This document shows positions 34,346 to 45,625 of a stretch of 64,000 nt of DNA, piece by piece (position 1 is the first letter of the stretch; each line of letters begins with the position of its first letter). A program made the translations under genes and the position numbers. The DNA is from Pyrrhosoma nymphula (lineage: Eukaryota > Arthropoda > Insecta > Odonata > Coenagrionidae), in assembly GCA_963573305.1 (NCBI GenBank), contig OY754334.1, positions 93,927,848 through 93,991,847 of the forward strand. Reading direction: 5' to 3'. Below the pieces are notes generated by a model that was not told where the DNA came from, did no database searches, and worked only from the letters and a program-made list of their open reading frames with translations.

Positions 34346-34797
34346 CATCTCTCACTGTGAATCTCATGGAGGCTTTAAGGTGCGAGATGTCTTCACAGGT
34401 ACCGTGCATACAATGCCAAAGTACCCGTGTGCGAACGCTAAGCGCTACTGTCCACGAGGCAAAGCCAAACTTTAAACACAAAGGTGTTTACTTTGACAAA
34501 TTCAAAGAACTGCGGAACTGGCCGCGCAGTAACTTTAACGGAGTCACCCGCTAGTGGTCACACAATTTTTTCACTGTGAATTTCACACAATTGTGTGACC
34601 ACTAGCGGGTGACTCCGTTAAAGTTACAGCGCGGCCATTTCCGCAGTTCTTTGAATTTGTCAAAGTAAACACCTTTGTGTTTTGAGTTTGGCTTTACCTC
34701 GTGGGCAGTAGCGCTTAGCGCTCGCACACAGGTACTCCATGGCATTGTATGCACGGTACCTGAGAAGACATCTCGCTCCTTAAAGCCTCCATGGGCG

Positions 34798-34868
34798 CCT
34801 GGGTAGCTTAACTGGTAGATAACTCGGCGCGAAATCGGGGGGTCTGGGTTCGAATCCCAGTCCAGGCG
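34798..34868 (+). repeat. tRNA-like module (right arm)
   Basis: The same module on the plus strand with a longer middle: CGCCTGG/CCAGGCG stem, D-arm-like TAGCTTAACTGGTAGAT, a possible anticodon stem CTCGG/TCGGG with loop CGCGAAA, and T arm CTGGGTTCGAATCCCAG. The invariant U33 is missing and the acceptor start is non-standard. I read it as a tRNA-derived repeat, not a gene. Confidence 0.65.
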
Positions 34869-35283
34869 AATGGTTTTTCACTGTGAATTTCGCACAATTG
34901 TGTGACCACTAGCGGGTGACTCCGTTAAAGTTACTGCGCGGCCAGTTCCACAGTTCTTTGAATTGGTAGATAAAGAATAAATCCCGCCGCCACCGAGGCC
35001 ATCATTTTCTGATAATACCTATCACGCCCTCTTGAAAGCTGTACAGGAAAATAGAAATTAGTGGAAAGAATTGCCAAGGAAAGGAAAATTATGGAATTCA
35101 TCGGAAAATTATGAAATACCTACGTATATTAAGTTTTACCTCAACTTTAGCCCTGTACACATGGCGAAATTTCTGGCACCAGAGCTAGTAACCAAATCGC
35201 ATGTCATCTGCTGGGCTGCAATAGAATCGCTTGCGATTGCCTTGTTTAGATAAAGATTAGAACATAGCTCAAACTACCTAAAT

Positions 35284-35838
35284 GTGGCTGAAGCGATTTT
35301 TGGTGTACATAATGATTAGCGTGAAAGTCTGCATACCTGTTATTACTATTATAGTATAAGTCATCTCTATAGGGAGAAGTAAAAAAATTGCATGATATCG
35401 ATTTATTTTTTGCCAATTCAATGCTATTTCAACTCGTAGCCTTATGACACATGAGATATATTTCGTTAAAAGTCGATTGTATATGAACATATTTCTTTTA
35501 AAATGTGAAATAGTAGGTACAATGCATGTTAAAGTAATGGTCGGTAACAAATATCAAGGTGTTACGACTAGTCAACAATACGAAGAAACGTATTTAAATT
35601 TTATTTTCGCCTAACTTTCGAATACCGCGTCGTAAAATCAAGGCATACCATGCTTTAAGTTAAGGAAAAAATGATAAATATAATTCACGTATCATTTGCA
35701 TTACAACATGCATGGTAATTTCCACCGTATAAACAGATATCCTTAAGTTATACGTGGTCCTAGAATTTTTTTGGACTTAGGTACATGAAAAATCATTTAA
35801 ATTTGCACTCAATAACTCATGACTATCGCTTCAGCCAC
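35284..35838 (+). mobile_element. Family-1 MITE, subfamily copy
   Basis: GTGGCTGAAGCGAT (35284-35297) and its complement ending at 35838 form 14-bp inverted ends. The interior aligns with the 917-1425 copy in the same orientation. GCTCAAACTACCTAAA, the signature right end of the main family-1 type, lies directly outside the left end (35267-35282), so two related ends abut here. Non-coding. Confidence 0.7.
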
Positions 35839-36489
35839 TTTTATATACCATCCATTAATTATCCACAGATTAAAATTTTATGCTGATTGTTACCTTGCGG
35901 TCATCAAAGTCACTTCATAAAAATGTGAGTGTCTTGGCAGCCAACGCGTCAGAATCAATTAATTTATTTACGCGTAAGAGTGCGTCAATTACTTTCGATA
36001 GGTGTTTGTGTGTTTAATATGCATCAATAAAGCTTAGCACGCGCCCTTCAACTTTTGTGACTATAAGAATGAGAAGTACCTAAAGCACTGTTCTTAGGGT
36101 TTTGGTGATTTCATAGAGAAATAATAAATTGGGTTTCGGTGTACGAAGTTATAGCTCTACACGATTAATGAAGCCTCAGGTTATAAATCATCGTGATACA
36201 CGAAAGCAAACCCCTTAAATTGCGCGATTTCCAAAATTCTCCAAGAAGTAACTTCTTGCCTATTTGAAAGAGAATTCATTTTTTTAAACTTGAAAACAAC
36301 TCTCATATTAAACATTAATTTTACTATGTTTTCTGTAGAAATTATTTAATCCTCCGTTGGGAAAATAAAATTTATTTCTCACATGTAAGTAGGTAGTTGG
36401 TATATGTGACAAAATATTTCCACAAGAACTCAATAGTTTAGTGTAAATGTATGTTCAAAATCCCTGCCTTCCCCTAATCTCATTCAGAA
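35839..36489. other. AT-rich unassigned region
   Basis: No feature recognised. Confidence 0.3.
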
Positions 36490-37130
36490 GTTGTATTGGG
36501 AGTGAATGCGATAAATCTAAAATAGCTATTTTGGAACATCTGAATGATGGAATAATAAAAATTGATAACTCTAGAAAATATGTAGAATACTGGTAGATTT
36601 AAAAATAATGGATTCGGATTAAGGTTAAATGACAAACTCATAGGAAAATACGGAGAAGATACTTTAAACGACATTGGACATAGAGTTATAACATTGTGTG
36701 GACAAAATAACGTAAGAATTACGAACGGAGACTTCGAACACAAGAAAATACATAAATATGTATTGAGTTAACCTACTAGAATTTTAAAACCAATTATTGA
36801 CAACTGACTATATTATTTAATTCAATGGGGGTAGTCAACGGGATAGAGTTTTCATCAAGACGTATTGTTATTTCAAAAACCGCTGTTCGTCATAAACTGT
36901 CATCAAACCAAACAGTTTGCTGTACTTCACCCCCTGCCAGACATTCTTGAGGTGCCCACAGAGTATAATGCAGTAGTAGACACATGGACAAAATCAAGAA
37001 ACACATAAACTTTATAAACTTATAAAGGAAGGAATCACAGGCACTTACCGGTAGCAGTGGAAAGCTGCATTGAAGCAATCTTCGGATTAAAAAAAACTGA
37101 CAGTTAAATTACAAAGGAAAAGAACTACGT
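36490..37130 (+). pseudogene. LINE endonuclease-domain remnant
   Basis: The plus strand near 36600-36760 translates as GFGLRLNDKLIGKYGEDTLN, then IGHRVITLCGQNNVRITNGD and FEHKKIHKYV. This matches the part of the APE-type endonuclease of RTE/BovB-like LINEs around the GRFGxD...NGxRLxxFCxxNxLxITNTxFxHKxIHKYTW box. The downstream linker to about 37130 is badly decayed. It is the only endonuclease piece recognised in the window; the other RTE fragments are RT or tail parts. Confidence 0.55.
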
Positions 37131-38990
37131 ATTTGTTTTGACGAACGGAGCCGCCCGTGTTAAAACCACATTTTAAAAATCTAAGCACCCGTTTCAGTGT
37201 CTCAGTCACGTCAACCAACTTTGAAGAAACGGTCATCAACATGGGCGGAGACGATTACGCAGATAGCAGTTAGTAGACGCGTCTTCGGGGACGAGGCGTT
37301 GAAATATTAACGAACAAAAAGAAGAATCACCCACAGCATCACCTTCCCGAAAGATGAGTTAATTGCGGTGAATACGAAAACGCATGGACGTGTAGTATCC
37401 AGCGTGACACATTGAGAATGAAGAAGATGAAAAAGTGGGGTGGTTCACATTTTCCACGCTTTTCGAGCGACAATTGCCTGGTCATCGTCTGCTTCCTCGT
37501 GGCCGCTCGTGATGATGAAAAAATGTCCTTTTTTTTTAATTCATCTTGTATCTTCCCCTTACTCCTTTCTACCCTGATATATTCCTCCCTACCCCCTATC
37601 CACAACCCCCTCCTATCTTTTCCACCTCAACGTTTCCTTCCCCCCCCCACCAGCCTCACCAACCAACTAACCCCTGACAAAAGACCCGAGTGCGCGCTCT
37701 CGGAGGCCAACAATGGGACTGAAATCAATTTCACAACAATGGACGAGAGTGGGCGGGGCGAGTTTTAATTTTAGCTGCGCGCCCGAACAGGAGGAGGTGG
37801 CGACGAATGCGCAGACGCAGCAAGGAGGGCTGCTACCACCTCATGATAATGGAAGAGGCTCAAATGGTTGCCATGGAGATGGACAGGCTAATATGAAAAG
37901 GCGAGGCCGAATATGAAAAAAAGGAAAGGAAGTCGAGATAGATGTGCGAGCCCAACAATACACAACTCAGCCGTGCACACATCATACACTCACACATCGT
38001 GATGGTCACGGAAACCTCTTTGATACCTGGATTCACCTTTCGATGTGGAGGGTTCACCTTTTGTGTCACACTTCACGCCTCGATAGTTCGTAACGTAAAG
38101 TTTACTCCCTTTACTTGTTGTGTTTACGTATAAACATTGCCGTTATCTTCGAACGGGTTGTGATTTTTCTTCGGGCGAATCAACTGAAGAAATAACAAGT
38201 GCGGAACAAATAATTTTTGGAGCGTCGTCGAGGCGTTGATTTCATGAGATTCTCTTCGATTCGCAAGTCCACCAATCGCTCAACTTCTCCGACTACGGCT
38301 TGGCGTCATCATTAATTGTGTTGATGCGAATCATTTCTCTTATTTTAATTTGATTTAAATGAATTCTGCCAGCTGCTGAGCATGTAATCTCGAGAAAAAC
38401 ATGCCCCGACCCGTCGGTATCTTGTCTTGAAAAAATAGTGAACGAATTCTGCCACTCCACTTTCATCACGTATAAATCAACCATATGAAACCAATTCATG
38501 TTTATTTGTAGTTTTCATCTATACTGAGGAAACAAATTGGCTGCCTCTACTTTATGATCACTAATTCCGCAATTTGGGCGGTGTATGATCACTAATTTCG
38601 TGTTTGAGTTTTTTTTTGACGAAAAACATTCCTACACCGTTGGTTCGGTATGATGGGCACACAATGCCAAATTTGAGGTTACGATTTTGTGTATGCCAAA
38701 CAAATCTTAATAACTTTAAAACCATAACGCATATCCAAATAAGCAATAAATGGTCTAATAAAGAGAAAATGTCAAAATGTTACAGAACTCTAAAATTGAA
38801 CGCATGACGACACACCTTGCCACAGCAAAGTCAACAATTTGCGGCGGAGTATTAACGTTCACCGCCCGGAAAAATTAGTGTAGCTTGAGAGTGCGTATGC
38901 CTAGGATGTAATGTTAGATGTAGTTTTACAGAGATTGTTAAGTACTACAACATAATTTAATAATTCTCATGATAGTGGCAGGAATTGAAA
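37131..38990. other. GC-richer, TE-poor block then AT-rich DNA
   Basis: 37150-37910 is GC-richer, with C-rich tracts (37560-37670), a GC box GGGCGGGGCG (about 37752) and two AACAATGG motifs (about 37710 and 37734). No protein family is recognised in its overlapping short frames. From 37920 the sequence becomes ordinary AT-rich DNA. Host regulatory or exon-proximal DNA is possible but unproven. Confidence 0.3.
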
Positions 38991-39013
38991 AAAATTATAC
39001 TCTGATAAGGAAA

Positions 39014-39246
39014 ATTATCTGAATTTTCAACACAGCTTTTTCACATGTAGTTTTATTTTTCACGACCATGGTTTTGTTTCAGAGAAACATCTTCAGGCCT
39101 TTTATTTATTGTTGTTGTTAATAAAAATTGAAATAAAAGGCCATATAATAAAATAAATAAAAGAATAAAATTAATACTCTGTAACGACACCATGGTTGTG
39201 AAAAATAAAACTACATGTAGAAAAAGCTGTGTTGAAAATTCATCTT
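39014..39246. mobile_element. Inverted pair of Penelope-type terminal repeats
   Basis: Left arm 39014-39072 and right arm about 39189-39246 are inverted copies sharing GAATTTTCAACACAGC, ACATGTAGTTTTATTTTTCA and a CCATGG centre. On the minus strand the left half reads CTGAAGATG, stem TTTC/GAAA, then AAAACCATGGTCGTG. This is the same order as the hammerhead-like terminus at 51079-51115, with core changes. The right half keeps only ACCATGGTTGTG. No coding sequence lies between the arms. Confidence 0.55.
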
Positions 39247-39339
39247 ACTTTCCTACAGTGAAAGATTCCAGAAAGTTTCACCCGAAACAGTTTCTTAGAC
39301 TGATAAAGTATTGAATTTTGATTATTTTTATTGAAAATT

Positions 39340-39760
39340 TTAATCGTGTCGAATATATTCAAAACAAGAAGGAAAAAAGTATCGCAAACGGTTAGAGAGT
39401 GAAAGGAGATTAAATGAGGGATCCAAAAAGACCTCTAAGTCAGCAGCGGAACGAATGTGGAGTTTACAGGCAGCGTCGATAAGTTGAGGCGAACAAAAGT
39501 CAAGCGAACGCCACAGCGTATGATGCAAGTTCACAGGCAATAGATGTCACTAGTGAGGTGGAACCGATGGAATACGACGTCACACAAGCGGATGTAACCT
39601 TTGAGGATCGCGTATCACACAATGGCGTCTGGCAATGGAGCACTTCAACTAGGCATTTAATGGCAACGATTTTCTTACCAACCCTACAAACACCATGCAC
39701 GAAAATATCGCTTAGGTAAGACATTTTCCGCCAAAAATCCAAGTGGTAGTGACTACGTCA
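39340..39760 (+). pseudogene. Unrecognised basic protein fragment
   Basis: Plus-strand pieces read KKYRKRLESERRLNEG and SKSAAERMWSLQAAS, with charged stretches in shifted frames after about 39480. The pattern resembles low-complexity basic N-terminal regions seen in some insect mobile-element proteins, but no family can be assigned and the frame is broken. Confidence 0.2.
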
Positions 39761-42700
39761 CCAACTATTACATTTTTTATGCTTGTTAATCATGAGTGTT
39801 GTTTACTCTGGTCGGGGTGTCACAAAGGTTTGATGTTACAACACGATATAGCGTATCTGCTCAGCCTCTACTGTAACTGCTTTGATAATATCTTACTAGG
39901 TTTAATCAGCCTTTCATCAGGGAAATGAAAATGATTACTTTCGTCTAATTAGGATGAACTGGCTCAATTTACAGCAAAATTGCGCGGCATTGCTAGAAAC
40001 CATACCGTTTCGTGACTTAATTCAACGAACTCTCGATGACTTCATGTTTGAATGCCGCCAAGCAGCGGTAATTTTCAACTAGAAACATTTCAATGTTATC
40101 CTTATGAAGGTTTCCGCGGAGTATATTATTAGAAAGATTTTACATACAGATACAATACAAAGGGATGTGAGATTGCTCCATACACTACCAAGGACTTCAT
40201 TCCGGCATTCTCACTCGCTATAAACTCTTCATATATCCTTCCATATTCCAGTTACCCTCGCACATAGCTTCATAATTGCCTTCCTGTTCTTTGGATCAGG
40301 GGCGGATCCAGGGAGCAATCTTTGGGGGAGAACTTTAGAAATTTTTTTAAGGTATGGGTCTGTGCGTGCATATGTGAATCTCATGTCATACATCTTATAT
40401 TTACAGATAACTATGCCTGAATATTTTTCCTATGCCTATTGGCAATTTATTTAACATAATTAACTATGGGTTTGTTAACTCCTCCCCTCCAATTCTAACC
40501 GAGATCTGGCGTAGCCTGATAATGGTACAGGGAACGTAATAATGGAAAGGAAGCAACATTCAACGAATTATCTGTCTGCGTACGCCTTTCTTCATTCTCC
40601 CATACCCGTCATCCAGTTATGCTCAAGCCAATTACTACGGTCAATACTCCATAGCCATCTTTGCCTGCATCCCACTTTCATAGACTTGTAGCGGACAATA
40701 GAATTTTTACGGGCTACGTTACTTTTACATCAGATCTCGGAAATTGTGGAAAAGTTAGCTTAAAACATCCGAGTTCATGACCATAGTGGCCAAAGTATAT
40801 GAAGATGAAATTAGAGAGATGTTAAACCAGTTTTTGGAAAAGATTATTCCGTTTTATGATGTAGTTAAAAAGTACAGAAATGTTCTTTGAAAGTCATGTT
40901 GTACTGCTAAAACCCAAAAATTGTTATATCTCCCTATTTTGCTATGGAAACCAAGAACTTTTTACCTGAACAAGGAATATTTTGCCCTTAACATGAAAAA
41001 CAAGGCAAAATACTTTCCGATTAAGTACTTATCAAAATAAGTTCTTTTAAAGATAAAATTATGTTTTTATTTGAAAAACACCGAGTGTAGGTTTTAAAAG
41101 TGTGTGGGGGAGGTGAAATAATTATCAAGCGAAAGAGACTTGCTTTGAAAACTTACTGGAAACTCATTCCAATTTAAATGAGAGATGTCCAAGCAAAATG
41201 GCTGGTGTCGCAAAGTTTCGTTTCCGGAATTCTTAAATACAAGTCGGCGCCTCAGGCATGTACACTAAGTGCGTATGCATTACGTACTCTGTACATCTTG
41301 GAATTGCAATTTCAAACAGACAAGCTCGGCAGACAATATAATTTGGCGAAGAGAATAACTAGGGTTGTTTTAATCCTAAAGTTAATGGACTACATTTCAT
41401 AGAGAGAACATTTCATGCAAACGGCTTCCAGAGGCAGTGAACAGAGAGTAGAACATCTCTTCACAGTGAATACTGACAATTAGAACTTAAATGGCCGCGT
41501 TTGAATCTAATAGCATAGATACAATAGACTCCGGTAGACTAGTGCAGCCTATACACTGCTGTCATGAATATTACTCTTCCTATGAAATGCTTCTGGATAT
41601 CTTACAATTAGAGCTTGTACGTGTGATTTCGTCGCCAGCAAAGAAAGCGGAGATGTGTGAAAAATAATAAAACAAACTTCACCGTGATTTTGTGCTCCAA
41701 GATATGAATCAAAGCTTTCATTGGAATCACAGTCTAGCCACTATATATCCATGTACAAGTGATATGTACATACATGCGTCTGGAAGAATGTCGTAAAATC
41801 GCCAATTTCTCATGTTATTTCTCATGGTATCTTCCTCCAAAAATAATCCTATTAGAAAGAAATCTTGTGTGCTTTTAAGGCCATGTCAATATATAATTGT
41901 CTATATAATCTATAAAACAATAATTTTCTGCTAGCTAAACCAGATAAAGTTAACACCGCATATGGTTAGCAAAACAATTAGGCCAATGGATTCTACAGTG
42001 TCGTAATCATAGAAGCACATAATTATGAAAGCGTTGTTCATGTTCTCGAAAGGACTTTAGTTAAACCTCTTTGGCACCTCGTTTAACAAGGGAGCTGATA
42101 AAATTAAAACAAATCGATTGGGAATGATGATATTTATGTGTTTGTAAATATATTAAGTATAAAAAATAAGCTTAACAATGGCGAGGTTTCGAGCGGTTCA
42201 ACATCCAAGTCGCAAGAGCAAATTTTGTGATTGGTCGACATGGAGGCATCGCTACAACAGCATTTTTGCGATTTGGTACTTTATATTTCTTTGTTATTAG
42301 CTCAACATCAGCCCACAGAATTGAAATGTGAGTGGTGTTTTTGCTCGCATATATTAATCCACAGTCCGCCAAGCCTAGGATGCCACATAACTTAGACGTA
42401 AAAAGCTTATTTGCGAACACATATAGATTAATAAATTACCATTACACAACTTGAAGGATGAAAGCTAACATATTTATCAGCCAAATATAAAAAATAGCAT
42501 GAATGAGGGTACATGTTTGCAAAAAAAACGCACTTAATTTTTCAAAACTAAAAATTGATGCTCTAAATTGCAAAATTTTAACTAAAGGCATTGTAATATT
42601 ATGCGCCGTTGCTTTTTTCTTTCAAAAGAGCATTTGTACTGTGACGTACAAATAAGAATTCTTGTAAGTATCATGCATCCGGACATATTGAGGACAACTC

Positions 42701-42830
42701 AAACATATACTTACGAGCTTAAATTTTCATACTCTCGTTACTAAGGCGACGGATGCATATTTTGCAAGTCAATTGAGCCGTGTGGTAAAACGAAAGAGGC
42801 CGAAATTGAAGAGGTCAAGGTAAATATCGC
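39761..42830. other. Mostly unassigned AT-rich region
   Basis: The only marked item is CAGGGGCGGATCCAGGG at about 40298-40314, which resembles the CAGTGGCGGAT end of the 55.1-kb hAT element. No opposing end was found. Short frames, including a minus-strand one at 42172-42420, show no known domain. Confidence 0.3.
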
Positions 42831-43124
42831 TATACACCGAAGACAGTGAAATTCGCCTTGAAAAAATAATTTGACTTGACCGGGATTCGAACCCGGATCT
42901 CCCATTTGCCGGTCAGGTGTGTTAGCCAGCGCTAAAATTCACCTGGAATTAAGATGGCTTGGTAGTGTAAGTAGCTCCCAATTGCTGGTCAGGTGTTAGC
43001 CAGCGCTGAAATTCGCCTTGAATTAAGATGAATTGGTAGTGTAACTGGCATTTGGAAGATCCGGATTAGAATCCCGGTCAAGTCAAATGATTTTTTCATG
43101 ACGAACTTCACAGTCTTCGGTGTA
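42831..43124. mobile_element. 294-bp element with tRNA-like inverted ends
   Basis: About 80-bp inverted termini: TATACACCGAAGAC at 42831 against its complement ending at about 43124, continuing through GACTTGACCGGGATTCGAA (42872-42890) and its degraded partner (43062-43082). The B box GGGTTCGAATCCCGGTC is intact on the minus strand at the left end and mutated on the plus strand at the right. Between them a segment containing GCCAGCGCT and GGTAGTGTAA is present twice in direct orientation (about 42925-42970 and 43000-43045). It follows the plan of the 34.2-kb palindrome: tRNA-like part, then a TTTTTTCA tail and GAATTTCAC. No target duplication is clear. Confidence 0.7.
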
Positions 43125-44645
43125 TATCCTCGCACCCGTGCGAGTGACGGCGTACCATGTCATTTGTGCAACCGCAGTGATTGGAAAATTGTTAATATCG
43201 GTATTTTTTGGTCGTTTTGACATGTAATTAACCAAAAGGAGAATTAAGAAACCACCGAGAAAGAATTTTCTACGCTCCGTCGGAAAGAACTGACGTACTT
43301 TTCTTGAATATGATGAAACGTAATAAAATTTACGAAGTTAAGAAATACATCGAATACATTAAATCAAGTCTATTTTTAATTAAAGCAATTTTATGGAAAT
43401 ATAAATCAGGAGAATGAGGGAAAAACAATCTTTTTTCGGATGGCACACGGACGAAATTATTAAAAAATTTCAACCAATAAATCATTTTATTGACTCCAGT
43501 TTATATTTCGACAAAATACGTATTCTAAGAGAAGTTACATGATAAAGTCAAGCCGAGAATCAGAACTGAATTATTCTTTGAAAGGGATAACTTGGCTGTT
43601 GAAAATATTTAGGAGCAAGTTAAAATACACATTGTATCTTTTGACTGCCAGAATAATAGATTGCGGTTTTGTGGGATTTAGTAAGTGGTAGTTCTTTCTA
43701 ATGACATCAAGTGATACAAATTCTAGGAACCTTAGATAGTTTATTAATTATTTTCATGGGAGCCTGAACGGTGATGACTGAGAATGAATGATATGCATAT
43801 GGTTCGATATTTCACACCAGTGGAGTTTCTTTTTCATCATGTAATGATGCATAACATTATGAATTATTTCAGGATTACAGGTTTACTGATTCATGCGTTT
43901 TAGGATCTATACGGGATATTAGAAGGAGTAAAAATAACAGAAGGGTGATATAATATTATGAGATAGTTATGCACTGAGTAATATATAAAATAAGTACTCA
44001 CCCTACTTAATACGCGTACTGTAATACTGTCAAATAAGTCACTGGCATGCAGAGATCCGTGAATATAGTAGGATGCGATCACTGTCAGGAGAAGTATCAG
44101 ATCCAGAATAATAAATCACTATTCCCAGGCACTTGATCGCATTGTTAATTAAAAGAGTTAATCTGGTAAACTCCAGCGAAACATAAATCCACTCAACCAA
44201 CCAACAAATCAAGCCAACAAATTTAATAAATGCTGTGTCAACCCGCGCCAACTACTAGGGAAATAAGCCCTTACTTTTTAAGGGGTCAGGTGGGGCTGTT
44301 TGAAACAAAGTGACCGATACACGCCAGAGATCCTTTACATTTTAGTCGATGGGGGAAGCAGCTTTGCAAGAGGTGTAGGCAAGGCAAAAGTGGGATAGAC
44401 GGAGCCTCAGCTGTGAATCATCTTCTCTCCGCCGGATTCTGATCTTCCGCTGCCCAACTTGGAATGCCCGAAACAATTTGCTACCGAGAAACACAGTTTA
44501 TGCTTGTTGGAGAGAGAGGTTTTTTTTATAGCATATCAATGCTATTAAGCTTTTGGTACAATGAAGTTTACTATCAAATCCTATGATTTTTCTTTTGCAT
44601 ACCTGACCTCTTTGTGGGGGGGGAGGAATTTCCCCCTTCCCCCCC
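43125..44645. other. AT-rich unassigned region
   Basis: No gene recognised. A G/C run at 44617-44650 followed by GTGGATCCTCCACTG (to about 44662) may be a hAT-type right end, but its left end was not found. Confidence 0.3.
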
Positions 44646-44649
44646 CCCG

Positions 44650-45000
44650 TGGATCCTCCACTGCTTTGGACTCCTAATATTCCTTCTCTTAAGAGTTTCT
44701 TACACCATAATCACGCATGACTCTCTCAGTCTAACCCTTCCTCCCGCATCATTCACTCCTGTAACGTTTATCTGCTTCGTTATTCCACTCTCGTCCATTT
44801 CCTCGGCATGGACAAACATATGAAACATGCTCCTTTCTTAAATGTTAACTACCTGAACATCCAACCCACATCCATTCATCGCCCACTCATTCCTAACCCT
44901 AATCCTCATGCTTTGCCGTAAACGCTTCTCAGATGCCCTTTACCAACAGCCTTCTCCTTCGCCAATCATTGCCGAAATTCGACCTAGTTAAATCCAAATT
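44650..45000 (-). pseudogene. LINE C-terminal fragment, antisense
   Basis: The minus strand gives GxEWAMNGCGLDVQVV (about 44860-44910), FVHAEEMDESGITKQINVTG (about 44755-44815) and RLRESCVIMV followed by TLKRRNI (about 44690-44735). This corresponds to the WFGHVxRMDESRxxKQ...GRGRPRxxxxDxVKxDLxKRN tail of RTE-type LINEs. The fragment at 53945-54390 belongs to a similar family (both have RNEW and GLD). Decayed. Confidence 0.55.
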
Positions 45001-45028
45001 CACCCTCGAAATGTATTCATTGTAGCTT

Positions 45029-45625
45029 AAAGTAGTTTGAACGAGGTATTACTTCACGCAAAATTGGATGAATTCGGCCTCTTTATATAGGAAAAATCTA
45101 TTATTCACAATGATAATTCGATATTTGCCACTTACCCTTATACTTTTCAAGATATTTGCTAACAAGTACAAGCCGTTTTCCATGGGAAATGGTATGAGAA
45201 TATACTCTTGAGGGATTTGATTTAAAAAATGAGGAATCTCTAACGCAGAGATCTCGTAATAAATTTAACAGTGTAATTTTTATTTCTTAATTAATATTTC
45301 TATCAATTAAGAAATTATTAACTTTTAATTATGAATTAATATGATTAAGCTTTCATAATTATTTAAGAAAATGAATCAATTGCTCAGCGCTGTAATTTTT
45401 AAGGCGGTTGTGAAGGCGTTTTCAGCGCATGGGATGAGAAAAGGAGTCAAGTTAACACCGTATACGTATATATTTTGTTAACTACTGAGAATTTCAGTAA
45501 TTAAAAACAAAGTTTTTCCATCATTAATGCTACAAAGCTTACTCCTTAAAGTTGATAAAATAATAAAATAAAATTAGAATACGGTGTCTATAATGACTAG
45601 GGAAATATTGCACTCAAACTACCTA
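45029..45625 (-). mobile_element. Family-1 MITE, full-length, opposite orientation
   Basis: Left end AAAGTAGTTTGAACGAGG (45029) aligns with the reverse complement of the right end of the 31.8-kb copy, including TTCAC and the GATGAAT..GCCTC region. The right end, complement of TAGGTAGTTTGAGTGCAAT, aligns with the 31.8-kb left end including CCCTAGTCAT. The family is therefore about 600 bp with imperfect inverted termini. Non-coding. Confidence 0.8.

Larger units (their letters stand above)
34246..34961. mobile_element. 716-bp palindromic element with tRNA-like modules
   Basis: Two arms of about 310 bp are inverted around 34565-34585. The left outer part carries a minus-strand tRNA-like module (about 34280-34345) and the right arm a plus-strand one (about 34798-34868). 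After the right tRNA module, a third partial copy of the arm start (ACAATTGTGTGACCACTAGC, 34892-34961) follows in direct orientation to the right arm. The element is flanked by ATTGGTAGAT at 34236-34245 and 34962-34971, a perfect 10-bp duplication inside the SINE. No protein is encoded. It is either an inverted-dimer SINE or a foldback that has captured tRNA-like sequence. Confidence 0.85.
34140..35000 (-). mobile_element. tRNA-derived SINE split by a palindrome
   Basis: On the minus strand, the SINE's 3' side (34140-34245) has GGTTCAATTCCCGACTGGG, a tRNA B box, followed by a CTCCACTAAGGGAATGG stretch. Its 5' side (34972-about 35000) has GGCCTCGGTGGCGGCGGG, which supplies the A-box region. 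The two halves join at ATTGGTAGAT, duplicated around the 716-bp insert. The SINE at 49925-50052 has the same plan, minus strand, unbroken: GGTGGCGAGGT-like head, GGGTTTGAGTCCC, then TTTTCTCCA...AGGGCATGG. Confidence 0.72.

Noticed and set aside
34798..34868. Functional tRNA gene
   Set aside because: The fold is incomplete (no U33, odd acceptor), and the module lies in a palindromic mobile insert with a mirrored, shortened partner.
42172..42420. 82-codon minus-strand frame with several Cys
   Set aside because: Cysteines do not form a known finger pattern and no flanking exon or element was found.
44885..44910. Telomere-like CCTAACCCTAATCC string
   Set aside because: Only about two imperfect units, inside a LINE C-terminal fragment on the opposite strand; not an interstitial telomere array.
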